Assembly: GCA_963664605.1 (NCBI GenBank)
Contig: OY761536.1
Location: 620,001 to 684,000, forward strand
Origin: JAHOYW01 sp963664605
GTDB taxonomy: Bacteria; Verrucomicrobiota; Lentisphaeria; Victivallales; Victivallaceae
Length of the DNA stretch: 64,000 nt
Direction of reading: 5' to 3'
Both the position numbers and the translations under genes were made by a program. This document shows, in pieces, positions 1 to 8,102 of this stretch (position 1 is its first letter; each line of letters starts with the position of its first letter). The notes beneath the pieces were generated by a model. The model made no database searches. It saw only the letters and a program-made list of their open reading frames with translations, and was not told where the DNA came from.

Positions 1-459
1 TTTAAGTTAGTTGTTATCAGGATACTTCCTCATGACGAGCTGAACTCAGGAGAAATGCTCAAAGAACATATAGCAGCGCATGAAAAGATAGCGCCTCAGG
101 TAGATGCGATGTGGCTCACTTCAAGCTTTATGGATCAGCCTGAAACTGCCAAGATGATTTTAGCGCCGTTTTTCAAATATAGAATCCCGACCTGGTATCC
201 TCACGGCAAACAGGGAGTGGCTAACGGAGCGCTTTTTGGAGTAGTGCATAACCCGCACAAAAGGGCACAGCATTATGCTGAAATTACGGCTAAGATTTTT
301 AATGGAGTAAAAACCTCGAACCAGGTCAGAGATTTGTCTGCCGACAATCATCTGGCGATAAATTGCGCAGCAGCCAAAAAGATTGGTTTCAATATTCCAA
401 GGGCTTTGCTTGGTGTCGCTAAGCGGTCCTATTTAGATATAAATACCGGAGAAAATTAG
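1..459 (+). CDS. ABC-type substrate-binding protein, TrpX-like family (3' part only)
   Basis: The reading frame is open from the first base of the window, so the gene starts upstream; an internal ATG at 55 is not taken as the start. The visible 152 residues resemble the C-terminal half of ABC_sub_bind (TrpX-like, PF04392) periplasmic proteins: a helix-strand stretch around VDAMWLTSSF, then a GVVHNP segment and a C-terminal AAAKKIGFNIPRALL of the kind that ends these proteins. The stop codon TAG overlaps the GTG start of the next gene by one base, so the two are translationally coupled. Binding-protein genes coupled to a PAS histidine kinase often supply the ligand-sensing part of a signalling pair rather than a transporter. 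No permease or ATPase is visible, but any could lie upstream. The ligand is unknown. Confidence 0.7.
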   Translation, partial: FKLVVIRILPHDELNSGEMLKEHIAAHEKIAPQVDAMWLTSSFMDQPETAKMILAPFFKYRIPTWYPHGKQGVANGALFGVVHNPHKRAQHYAEITAKIFNGVKTSNQVRDLSADNHLAINCAAAKKIGFNIPRALLGVAKRSYLDINTGEN

Positions 460-3374
460 TGAAATCGAAATCTACAAATATTTTCTTTAAAGTGATTTTT
501 ATCGCTCTTATCCTTAGTGCCTTCTTCTGGGTTGCGGAAAGTGTTGCACATATGTTTTATTTCTCGGAAACGTTCGATTATTTCCTGACTCATGAGCCGT
601 TGAGTTTCATGGATGCCTTTATTTATCATGTGCCTAAATATTCATTATTTGTAAGATTAATCTGCATTGGCATTACTTTAACCATGGGAGGGGTAATTGG
701 TCTTCTAATGGAGCGTGATTTCAAGAAAAATGCAGCTTTACTGGCAAAAGAGCGGGATTATTATGACGCGATTAACGCTGTGAACGAGGGGGTTTTTACT
801 TACTTTCTTGATTCAAATAAAATACAAGCCAGTGCATTGTGTTACTCGATTCTTGGCTATGAGCCCCGGGAAGCTGCTTCACTGAAAGACTTTTTTGAAC
901 TGGTAATTCCTGAAGAAAAGGAAAAAATCAAACAGAATTTGTTTAAACATATTATTGAGGGTAAATCGTTTTTGTTTGAATTTAGGATGAAAGCAAAAAG
1001 CGGAGAATGGAGATGGATGCTGCTAAAAGGTAATATCAAAGAAGCAAATAAAGATGGCTCTGCTAAACGTATAATGGGGATTTTTGTAGATATTCATGAA
1101 AGAAAGGAAATTAAAAACCAGCTTGCTCATTATACCGCTTGTCTTGAAGAAGCCGAAAAAATTGCTCATGTCGGGCATTGGGAATTTAATTATAAAGACA
1201 AAAAATTTTCATGGTCCCGTGAAGTATTTGATATTCTGCAAATGCCTCTTGCTTCAAAAATATCTGACCATCAGCGCCTTATTATGCGATTTGTGCATCC
1301 CGAAGATAAGAAGCGAACCCGGGAACTTTTTATTAAATCTATCAGGAAGCAAATTAATTTCGATTGTGATTACCGTGTAGTCTTAAAAGATAAAAGCGTA
1401 AAATTCATTTCCCAGCGCGGGCATCATGTTTTTGATAAAGAGGGAACTATTATTCGTTCATTCGGCACTATTCAGGATATTACCGCAAGCAGCCTTGTTA
1501 ACGAAGCCCTTACCAACTCCGAAAACCGCTACCGTACTTTATTCGAAAATGTTTCTCAGGGAATCGTAATTATTGCTCAGGATACCCAAAAGATCAAACT
1601 CGCAAATAAAGTTTTCTGTAATTTATTGGGATATACGCAAAAAGAAATTTTAAAATGTCATTTGAAAGACTTGCATCCCCGTAAAAAGCTGGAATATGCT
1701 TCTATAACAGAAAAGACCTTAGTGGATAATGTTGAGTGTCTGCGTAAAGACGGTTCTGTTTTTCACGCGGAAGTATATGCTTCGAGAATTGTTTTGGATG
1801 GGAATGACTGTATTATTGCTATTTTCAGGGATCTTACAGAAACTTATCAAATTGAATATGATCGCTATATGCTTAAAGCGGCTGTAGATAATTCAGATGT
1901 GGAAATAGTGATAAATACCCCTGACGGTTCTATTGACTATTGTTCTCCGGCTCTTTGCCGACGCCTGGGATACAGCTCTGATGAAATGAAAAAAATGCAT
2001 ATCTGGGATATTGAAAGTACCATTAAAGAAGAGGATATGGAGGTCCGTTTTGAGGCCCTCAAAAAGCATAAAACCGAAAAAGGAGAAGGCATTCAGATTG
2101 CAAAAGACGGTACGAAATTTGAGACCAATTACTTTATGGATTATGTGAAGATCGGGGGACGTGAATTAATTTGCGGCAATATTCAAGATATTACTGAAAT
2201 TAAAAAGCGGGAAGCGATACTGGAAAATGCCAGGAAAAAAGCGGAAGAATCCGATCGCTTGAAATCCGTTTTTATGGCTAATATCAGCCACGAAATAAGA
2301 ACCCCGATGAACGGTATTCTGGGTTTTGCTGACTTACTGCAGCGCGAAGATCTTTCCTTTGAAAAGTGCCAGCAGTACGCGAAAATAATTTCAGGGTGCG
2401 GCAATAACCTTATGCAGCTACTGAACGATATCCTTGATATTTCCAAAATAGAAGCGGGACAGGTAGAACTCCGGAAAGAAGATTTTTGTGTAAATAAAGT
2501 CATTGAAGAACTTTATGATATTTATGAACCGCAGAGCAAGCTGGACGGGCGTAATCTTTCATTCCAAATGCATAAATCTTTGCGTGATGATGAGGCTGTT
2601 ATTTATTCAGACAAGCGTTATTTGCATCAGGTTCTTGCCAACTTGATAGATAATGCCCTGAAATTTACAAAAGAAGGCGAGATATTGATAGGTTATAATG
2701 CCAAACGGAATGGTATTGAGTTTTTCGTAAAAGATACCGGAGAAGGTATTTCTCCGGAGCTGCTGGATAAGATTTTTGAACCTTTCCGTCAAGGGGAAGA
2801 GGTTTTAGCCAGAAAGCATCATGGAACCGGTTTAGGGTTGACCATTGCGAAAAATTACACGGAACTGCTTGGCGGTTACATGTGGACAGAGTCAGAACTT
2901 AATCATGGAACCACATTTTATTTAACTCTGCCTTACTCGGAAAATGCTAAAGTCCCGGAAAGTCGCCGGATGACGTCAGTAGAAACAGATTATCTGTGGG
3001 GGAATAAAAAATTCTTAATAGTTGAGGATAATAATATTAGTTTCATGCTTCTGGAAAACCTGCTTGAAGAAACAGGAGTTAAAATACTTCGCGCGGAAAC
3101 CGCTCAGCAGTCTATTGACATGGCTGAAGCGAACGACGATCTTGATCTGATATTGATGGATGTAAGACTGCCCGATTTTACCGGTTGGGAAGCTGCCAGG
3201 ATCATCAAGCAAAACAACCCTGATCTGCCAATTATAGCTCAAACCGCCAACGCTAATTCTGAAGACAAAATTAAAACTTTCCAGGCAGGATGTGAAGCTT
3301 ATCTTACCAAGCCAATTATCAAGAAAGAGTTTTATGATACAATAAAAAAATGTCTGGAAAAAGAAAAATCCTGA
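459..3374 (+). CDS. Hybrid sensor histidine kinase with four PAS domains
   Basis: GTG start overlaps the preceding TAG stop; 971 residues. Two hydrophobic segments near residues 8-28 and 65-84 anchor it in the inner membrane with only a short periplasmic loop, so sensing probably relies on the cytoplasmic PAS domains or on the coupled binding protein. Four PAS/PAC units occupy roughly residues 95-215, 225-345, 355-470 and 475-590. The HisKA motif NISHEIRTPMNG places the phosphorylated histidine at H611. The ATPase domain shows NLIDNALKFT, DTGEGI and GTGLGL. A C-terminal receiver domain (about 850-965) has MDVRLPD with phospho-acceptor D901. No separate response regulator is adjacent, so output must pass through a phosphotransfer protein or a regulator elsewhere. 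Stimulus unknown. Confidence 0.92.
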   Translation: MKSKSTNIFFKVIFIALILSAFFWVAESVAHMFYFSETFDYFLTHEPLSFMDAFIYHVPKYSLFVRLICIGITLTMGGVIGLLMERDFKKNAALLAKERDYYDAINAVNEGVFTYFLDSNKIQASALCYSILGYEPREAASLKDFFELVIPEEKEKIKQNLFKHIIEGKSFLFEFRMKAKSGEWRWMLLKGNIKEANKDGSAKRIMGIFVDIHERKEIKNQLAHYTACLEEAEKIAHVGHWEFNYKDKKFSWSREVFDILQMPLASKISDHQRLIMRFVHPEDKKRTRELFIKSIRKQINFDCDYRVVLKDKSVKFISQRGHHVFDKEGTIIRSFGTIQDITASSLVNEALTNSENRYRTLFENVSQGIVIIAQDTQKIKLANKVFCNLLGYTQKEILKCHLKDLHPRKKLEYASITEKTLVDNVECLRKDGSVFHAEVYASRIVLDGNDCIIAIFRDLTETYQIEYDRYMLKAAVDNSDVEIVINTPDGSIDYCSPALCRRLGYSSDEMKKMHIWDIESTIKEEDMEVRFEALKKHKTEKGEGIQIAKDGTKFETNYFMDYVKIGGRELICGNIQDITEIKKREAILENARKKAEESDRLKSVFMANISHEIRTPMNGILGFADLLQREDLSFEKCQQYAKIISGCGNNLMQLLNDILDISKIEAGQVELRKEDFCVNKVIEELYDIYEPQSKLDGRNLSFQMHKSLRDDEAVIYSDKRYLHQVLANLIDNALKFTKEGEILIGYNAKRNGIEFFVKDTGEGISPELLDKIFEPFRQGEEVLARKHHGTGLGLTIAKNYTELLGGYMWTESELNHGTTFYLTLPYSENAKVPESRRMTSVETDYLWGNKKFLIVEDNNISFMLLENLLEETGVKILRAETAQQSIDMAEANDDLDLILMDVRLPDFTGWEAARIIKQNNPDLPIIAQTANANSEDKIKTFQAGCEAYLTKPIIKKEFYDTIKKCLEKEKS

Positions 3375-3375
3375 A

Positions 3376-3825
3376 CTATTCTTCAGTTTTAGAAGAACCA
3401 GTATCATAGAACAGTTTTACCGCGGATTTAATGAAATAACGGCCTTTTATCCCTTTCATCACCCTGAATGCCCAATATTCTCCGACAGTCGGGAAGTCTT
3501 TAAAGTCATCGTTTTTAGCACTGATCCTTACCGGGTCCGGGCTGAACCATTCTGTCCAGCATGAAGGCGCATACAAACAATGTACCGGGGACAAAATAAC
3601 GTCGCTGATTGATTTGTTATAATAATCATATCTTACTTCTTTTACCTTGCCGCTAACAATATATTCCATGTTCAGTCGAAGACTTGCATTATTTCTTTTT
3701 TTTGCCCGGACTTCTTGCGTCTTGTACCAGTCTGATTCTCTAAGCTTAGACAACATAATGTGTTCATGAGTACAGCCAGCAAGCAGGAAACAGCCGGGAA
3801 TTAAGGTAATTAAAAAAAATCGCAT
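3376..3825 (-). CDS. Small putative lipoprotein
   Basis: 149 residues with a hydrophobic N-terminal helix ending in the lipobox LLAGC, so it is predicted to be processed by signal peptidase II and lipid-anchored, probably facing the periplasm. An AAGGAACC ribosome site lies upstream of the chosen ATG. The rest has a basic stretch near residue 40 and several Tyr/Trp-rich strands (VRYDYYNKS, CWTEWFSPDP, YWAFRVMKG); I recognise no family. It converges on the histidine kinase with one base between the stop codons, so it is not part of that operon. Function unknown. Confidence 0.7.
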   Translation of the reverse strand: MRFFLITLIPGCFLLAGCTHEHIMLSKLRESDWYKTQEVRAKKRNNASLRLNMEYIVSGKVKEVRYDYYNKSISDVILSPVHCLYAPSCWTEWFSPDPVRISAKNDDFKDFPTVGEYWAFRVMKGIKGRYFIKSAVKLFYDTGSSKTEE

Positions 3826-3919
3826 AATAAATGGTTCCTTTTGCTTTCAGTATTAAAGTTCATGAAAATATTTTATAGAGAATAAAATATAAATGCCCTG
3901 ACGGTGCTTTGCAATCCTA

Positions 3920-3953
3920 TAAAAAAGACTTCCATGTTTTTTCATGGAAGTCT
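3920..3953 (-). terminator. Intrinsic terminator of the Cys/HTH operon
   Basis: A perfect 11-bp stem, AGACTTCCATG pairing with CATGGAAGTCT, closes a six-base loop and on the minus strand is followed at once by a run of six T. It lies 20 bases past the stop of the small coiled-coil gene, so it ends the minus-strand transcript of the switch region. Confidence 0.85.
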
Positions 3954-3972
3954 AATATTAAAGGATCAACAT

Positions 3973-4149
3973 TTAACTTTTATCCGGACCTAAACTTTCA
4001 AGCCGCCTTTTATAATGCTCGAGCCTTTGAAAATACTCATTTTTGATAAGTCCAAACTCTGATTCCAGCAAATCAATTTCCTCAAGAATTTCGAGTCTGC
4101 CTTTTGTTTTTTCAATCTCTTTTCTGACGTTTGCTTTTTGATTTGGCAT
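3973..4149 (-). CDS. 58-residue coiled-coil protein overlapping the Cys/HTH gene
   Basis: This short frame lies almost wholly inside the 3' end of the Cys/HTH gene, in its -1 frame. It starts with ATG four bases after GGAGG, which itself lies in the upstream gene, so translational coupling is likely. The product, beginning MPNQKANVRKEIEK, is very rich in charged residues with regularly spaced Leu/Ile (RLEILEEIDLLESEF), a clear amphipathic or coiled-coil pattern. By contrast the overlapping tail of the 205-residue frame is a low-information Lys/Ser stretch, so this may be the functional frame here. The -1 frame is also open back to an A7 run near 4184, so a frameshifted fusion is an alternative. 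No family recognised. Confidence 0.6.
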   Translation of the reverse strand: MPNQKANVRKEIEKTKGRLEILEEIDLLESEFGLIKNEYFQRLEHYKRRLESLGPDKS

Positions 4150-4607
4150 ACTGCCTCCATAAATTTTTTGTTTATTTTTTGTTTTTTTGAATTGTTTTGT
4201 AAAATTATACTGAGCTCAGGAATCTGAGAGCACTTCTTTTTGATAAACTTATGCACTGCTTGACGGCTGACTCCGCGCCGCCGCGCCATTTCGCTGAAAG
4301 AAACCCCGGGGTTTCCGATTTTGGCATCCAGCATGTCCAAAGTCTGGATATCCAAAGCCAATAAGAAACCAATTACTTCCAGCAGGTCATCGCGGGAGTA
4401 ATACTTTTCTGGCGTATTGACTTCATCCGGAATATCAGAAGGATGTGAAACGGACATGCTGACTGGAATCATTAATTCACTGATCATATCCCAGTCAAGC
4501 ATTTGATGTGCCAGGCGCGGCGGATCAGATGCGTTTTTACACCACTTCTGCAATTCGCAATTTTTGCATTCTTTGCGTTTATTAAATAAGCTGCCGTAAC
4601 ATTCCAT
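3990..4607 (-). CDS. Cys-cluster helix-turn-helix protein of the switch region
   Basis: 205 residues. The N-terminus has four cysteines, C3, C14, C17 and C23 (ECKNCELQKWC), able to bind zinc or an iron-sulfur centre. Around residues 105-125 is a helix-turn-helix, FSEMARRRGVSRQAVHKFI, of the sigma-region-4 or transposon-resolvase kind. The last 55 residues are Lys/Ser-rich and overlap another frame with better protein-like character. A perfect palindrome, TTAAACAATGTTTAA, lies 80 bases upstream, of the same type as those near the neighbouring repressor genes, so it is probably controlled by that switch. I recognise no named family; a DNA-binding role is inferred from the helix-turn-helix alone. 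Confidence 0.65.
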   Translation of the reverse strand: MECYGSLFNKRKECKNCELQKWCKNASDPPRLAHQMLDWDMISELMIPVSMSVSHPSDIPDEVNTPEKYYSRDDLLEVIGFLLALDIQTLDMLDAKIGNPGVSFSEMARRRGVSRQAVHKFIKKKCSQIPELSIILQNNSKKQKINKKFMEAVCQIKKQTSEKRLKKQKADSKFLRKLICWNQSLDLSKMSIFKGSSIIKGGLKV

Positions 4608-4686
4608 TATAAAATGCCTCCTCTTGTTTTTGTTGATTTAAAAAAATAATTATAAATATTGCTTAATTTTTTATTAAAATAAAAGG

Positions 4687-4701
4687 TTAAACAATGTTTA
4701 A
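4687..4701. promoter_or_regulatory. Operator-like palindrome upstream of the Cys/HTH gene
   Basis: TTAAACAATGTTTAA is a perfect 7+1+7 inverted repeat in AT-rich sequence. Its half-site resembles TTAAGYAT halves at 5005-5020 and 5119-5134, which suggests one repressor binds all three. Confidence 0.5.
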
Positions 4702-4793
4702 TTTCTTTTTACGCGCAAATTATTCCCGACAATATAGATAAAAGCTTGCAATAAATATATTTTAACAATCTTGATATATACTTAAGTGATTAC

Positions 4794-4976
4794 TCAACAA
4801 TCTAGAAGGAAAACCGGGTTGCACTTTAGCGCTTCACCATATTTTATAGCGGTTTTCATCGTTTTAATACCCTTTCTTACCTGCATAGATACTGCTGATT
4901 TGCTTATTCCAAGCTTAGATGCAAGCTTGGCTTGTTTAATATTGCGCGCCCTGACCGCCTCTCCTAAAGATGTCAT
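4794..4976 (-). CDS. Cro-like XRE helix-turn-helix protein
   Basis: 60 residues, almost entirely one helix-turn-helix domain: KQAKLASKLGISKSAVSMQVRKG, with the QxxxAxxLGIS pattern of XRE/Cro proteins. A GGGG sequence six bases before the ATG serves as a weak ribosome site. It is divergent from the CI-like gene at 5151, with operator-like palindromes in between, the arrangement of a phage cro facing cI. Its size fits Cro. It probably represses from the shared control region, but which partner controls which operator cannot be read from sequence. Confidence 0.8.
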   Translation of the reverse strand: MTSLGEAVRARNIKQAKLASKLGISKSAVSMQVRKGIKTMKTAIKYGEALKCNPVFLLDC

Positions 4977-5004
4977 TTTAAACCCCGTTTTATTATATCA
5001 ATTG

Positions 5005-5020
5005 TTTAGTATATGCTTAA
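5005..5020. promoter_or_regulatory. Operator-like palindrome upstream of the Cro-like gene
   Basis: TTTAGTATATGCTTAA pairs at six of eight positions about its centre. It lies 29 bases upstream of the Cro-like start and shares its half-site with the palindromes at 5119 and 4687. Confidence 0.5.
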
Positions 5021-5118
5021 TATATAAAGAAAAACCTAAATAGTCAATGTTTTTTTTGTTTTTTTTCCGATTTTTTTCTTGAAGTTAATCTAAAAATATA
5101 TTATTATACCTTATGTGG

Positions 5119-5134
5119 TTAAGTTTATGTTTAA
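5119..5134. promoter_or_regulatory. Operator-like palindrome upstream of the CI-like gene
   Basis: TTAAGTTTATGTTTAA has half-sites like those at 4687 and 5005, with five of eight positions paired. It lies 17 bases before the chosen CI-like start at 5151, a position suited to autoregulation. Confidence 0.45.
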
Positions 5135-5150
5135 CGTAAAGAGGATAGCT

Positions 5151-5939
5151 ATGAAAGCGGAGACAATAAATAAAGATATCAACGGCTGGTCCGTGATTGC
5201 CAAGTGGATGGCTATAAACAAGAAGCGACAAATAGACCTGGCTGCCTTGCTTGATGTCACCGCATCTGCGATATCCCAGATAAAAAGCGGAACTATATTG
5301 CTTAATGCAAAGCAGATCGGTTTGATACTTGACTATTTGCAAATAGATTCAGATGACATGTGTGCTTTGTATACGCTTATTTTCAATGCCCGTTTACATA
5401 ATAATATTGACAGTAGCAAAAAATTAATCGTTAATATAGTTGATAGTAGTGAAAGAAATGGTTTTTCCGTTTCTTCAAATTCTAAATCGTATCCGCCGGC
5501 GGATAAAGAATCGTTTCGGCGTGTGCCTTTAATGACTTTTTCGCAGGCGGTGAGTTATGAGCCGGCTTTGGAATCAATAGAGGCATTTGCAAGCTGCTGT
5601 TCTGACCAGACTGTGCTGTTTCCGGAAGTTAAAGCTGGAAGTTTTGCTCTTTTGGTTGATCAGGAAAATGCTACACCGGAGTTCGCGCATTCTGCAATTT
5701 TGTTGGTGTCAGGGAATGAATATCCAGTTCATGGAGATATGGTTGTTGCGAAATTGCGCAACGGTGAAGTTGTAACTAAATACTATTTACGTAAAGATGA
5801 TGTTGTTCATTTTAAATCACGGAAAACAGATGTTGATAATTTTGCCTGGAATTATAAAGAAGACCCCGGGTATGTGCAATGGATGTATCCGGTAATTGAG
5901 GTCAACATGAAACTGCGCGCAGACGGTTACGAACTTTAA
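5151..5939 (+). CDS. CI/LexA-like repressor (XRE plus degenerate S24 domain)
   Basis: 262 residues from the ATG at 5151, chosen because AGAGGA precedes it; GTG 5115 and ATG 5127 in the same frame would add up to 12 residues and would overlap the operator. The N-terminus is an XRE helix-turn-helix (RQIDLAALLDVTASAISQIKSG). Residues from about 130 resemble an S24 peptidase/CI C-terminal domain, with HGDMVVAKLRNGEVVTKYY keeping the Lys of the catalytic dyad. Where LexA-type proteins have GDSMEP around the catalytic Ser, this one reads DQENATPEF, so the nucleophile appears to be lost and self-cleavage is doubtful. With the divergent Cro-like gene it forms a lysogeny-type switch without any phage genes in view. 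Confidence 0.75.
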   Translation: MKAETINKDINGWSVIAKWMAINKKRQIDLAALLDVTASAISQIKSGTILLNAKQIGLILDYLQIDSDDMCALYTLIFNARLHNNIDSSKKLIVNIVDSSERNGFSVSSNSKSYPPADKESFRRVPLMTFSQAVSYEPALESIEAFASCCSDQTVLFPEVKAGSFALLVDQENATPEFAHSAILLVSGNEYPVHGDMVVAKLRNGEVVTKYYLRKDDVVHFKSRKTDVDNFAWNYKEDPGYVQWMYPVIEVNMKLRADGYEL

Positions 5940-6088
5940 GTAAGGTTTTATTCCAGTTACCTGTGGAGCTTGGCGGAGAGCTCGAAAATCAGATATCCTG
6001 AATGACACGTTTCTTCAACTCCGGGGATGAAAAACTTTCATTGTGCTGGAACCATTATACAGAAGAATAAGCGTTCACAATACTAGAA

Positions 6089-7027
6089 CTAACCCATTCT
6101 GGCGCGGCGGTATTCTTTGGCGAACTGGCCGCCATCATAACCCCCCATATCTTCACGCAAGTCGGTTAAAAATACTTTTTGACCGTTGTTCAGCCACGAG
6201 ACCCGTGCTGCCATTGCTGCAAGTTCCGGCTCCAGAATTTCTTCAATGCTCAAAGGCTGCTCATCTGTTTTTCCGCTCAGATAAGGCAGTTGTGCTTCCA
6301 GCAGACTTCTGTATATTTTACTATTATCAGTTGGAAGCATAAAAATATTTTTGTCGGTTACTGCGGTTACGCTGAACGGCAGCCAGGCGGCTTTGCCGAC
6401 AGTCAGAAAGGCGACTTTTCCACCTTCCCAACGGATTAAAATATTCTTTTGTTTTGATTCGCAGATAAACTGGACGGATTGAATTCCGGGGCCCATTAAG
6501 CACGAAAGAATCGCGTAAGCATGAATACCGTAATTAAAATCATCTACTCCAATTGCGGCATAGGCGGTATGGACTTCGCCACGCTCTTCGACCGGACATG
6601 CCAGCAGTTCACGTACTTCATTAACGAAACGCAGACTGGAACCGCCGGTAATGCGTTTGCCCTGCTTCATCCAGTCGAGAAAAATGTTTGCGTCGCGCAT
6701 ATTTCCGATAATCGGCTTGTCAACTAAAACAGCTTTTTTCGCCTCAATGAACGGGCGTGCCTGCTCGATATGTTTATCCCAGTTGGTGGTATGGAGAATG
6801 ATCCCATCAACCATATCAACCATATCTTCCAGTTTTTCAACAACAGTCGGAATGTTAAATTTATCACAGAATTCGGCGGCAAAACCTTTAGGCCTGGTTT
6901 CTCCGGAATCCCAGGCGCAGACGATTTCAACGTCAACAGTTCCGGCTTCGGTCATTTCCCTGATGACCGGAACCCATGCTTCCGGGTGTGATGTGCAAAG
7001 ACCAACTAAACCTAATTTAAAAGACAT
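6089..7027 (-). CDS. Gfo/Idh/MocA-family oxidoreductase
   Basis: 312 residues from the ATG at 7027, preceded by GAGG; the same frame is open further upstream but that part overlaps the previous gene. The N-terminal Rossmann fold begins KLGLVGLCTSHPEAW and the KP motif appears as VDKPIIGN (Asp in place of the usual Glu). The C-terminal half is the alpha/beta domain typical of the family. These NAD(P)-dependent enzymes oxidise or reduce sugars, inositols and related polyols in the cytoplasm. Here it is the last gene of a minus-strand run with an SGNH hydrolase and a medium-chain dehydrogenase, which supports a role in catabolism of a deacylated sugar. Substrate not predictable. Confidence 0.85.
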   Translation of the reverse strand: MSFKLGLVGLCTSHPEAWVPVIREMTEAGTVDVEIVCAWDSGETRPKGFAAEFCDKFNIPTVVEKLEDMVDMVDGIILHTTNWDKHIEQARPFIEAKKAVLVDKPIIGNMRDANIFLDWMKQGKRITGGSSLRFVNEVRELLACPVEERGEVHTAYAAIGVDDFNYGIHAYAILSCLMGPGIQSVQFICESKQKNILIRWEGGKVAFLTVGKAAWLPFSVTAVTDKNIFMLPTDNSKIYRSLLEAQLPYLSGKTDEQPLSIEEILEPELAAMAARVSWLNNGQKVFLTDLREDMGGYDGGQFAKEYRRARMG

Positions 7028-7037
7028 TATTATTACC

Positions 7038-8096
7038 TCATTTTTTATATTCCAGTAATTCTCCTTCGCTGAAAGGAGAAACGGTATCAATATATGATTC
7101 TGCGTTCTCATAAACAGAAGCCTGTCGTGAAGGGCGCATCTTTTCCAGCAATACTTCACTGACGGTGCAATTCTTTGTTTCGAGAACCAGATAGTCCGGG
7201 GTATAGCCATAACCTGCGGCTTCAGTGAAAAAACGCTTGCAGATGCGCTTTTTCCCTGCCTTGGCCGTTAGCGGCATGTTAAACGGCGTTTCCAATGTCT
7301 GGTCTTTCCCCTGTAATCGTATTTCCGGATTTTCGCCATCAATATTGAATGACAGGGTATACCAGCCGGGTATAATGCTGCATTTCGTTATATTGTCATC
7401 TCCCATTAAATTAACGACCCTGACTCCAGTATTATCTGCCTTTTTTAGCGGTTCACTATTCAATTTTTCCACAATTGCTTTAGCGGTTATTTTTGCGATT
7501 TCGGCATAACCCTCAGGGGTTGGATGCAGAAGGATAATTTTCTCCCAGTTTGCAATTTTGCGTACTGGCTTTTCGTATTCAACCCAGATGACTTTGTCTG
7601 CTGGGAAAACTTCCATAAATTTTCCTCGCAGGATTTTATTTGTTTCATGGTTGCAGATGTCACGGAACGGATTGTCAGTACAACACGGCATCAATGAAGA
7701 CAGAAAAACTTTTTCCGTGTTTGCTTTAGCAAGCAGTTCATAGACTATTTCAATAATCGCCTTAGCTGTTGCTTGTGCTTGCGGAATAACCTTTTCCTGT
7801 TTTTGGACGTTGTTATTATTTGTGCCGATAAGCAGATTGTAATTAGGACAGTCGGGAATTTCATTCATCCGCGCCAGAACCTGACTGGTATTGTTGCCGC
7901 CTTCCCCGGCATGGCTGTAGCCGAAACAGGCGGAATGTGAACCGATAAATGCCAAATTCGATATATGTTTTAATAGTTCCTTCCGCCAGTGATCGCCGTA
8001 TTCGGCCCAGGTGATACTGTCGCCGATCATGCACAAAGGAATCTGTCCGCTTGCTTTAATTGCCGAATAATCGTGTTTTACAGTTTGAGCAGTCAT
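7038..8096 (-). CDS. SGNH/GDSL-type hydrolase
   Basis: 352 residues. Block I is MIGDSITW near residue 25, block II the Gly of GEGGNNTS, block III GTNNNN, and block V HPTPEGY near residue 195. The Asp normally three residues before that His is Ile here, so the catalytic Asp may be missing or supplied elsewhere. After about residue 215 there is an extra beta-rich segment that could be a sugar-binding or oligomerisation domain. No signal peptide is seen, so it probably acts in the cytoplasm. It sits six bases after the dehydrogenase gene and ten before the Gfo/Idh gene, one transcription unit, and probably removes acyl groups from an imported sugar. Confidence 0.78.
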   Translation of the reverse strand: MTAQTVKHDYSAIKASGQIPLCMIGDSITWAEYGDHWRKELLKHISNLAFIGSHSACFGYSHAGEGGNNTSQVLARMNEIPDCPNYNLLIGTNNNNVQKQEKVIPQAQATAKAIIEIVYELLAKANTEKVFLSSLMPCCTDNPFRDICNHETNKILRGKFMEVFPADKVIWVEYEKPVRKIANWEKIILLHPTPEGYAEIAKITAKAIVEKLNSEPLKKADNTGVRVVNLMGDDNITKCSIIPGWYTLSFNIDGENPEIRLQGKDQTLETPFNMPLTAKAGKKRICKRFFTEAAGYGYTPDYLVLETKNCTVSEVLLEKMRPSRQASVYENAESYIDTVSPFSEGELLEYKK

Positions 8097-8102
8097 TTTA
8101 TT

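Noticed and set aside
3973..5939. Complete prophage
   Set aside because: Only regulatory-type genes are present; flanking genes are chromosomal and no structural, packaging or lysis gene is seen.
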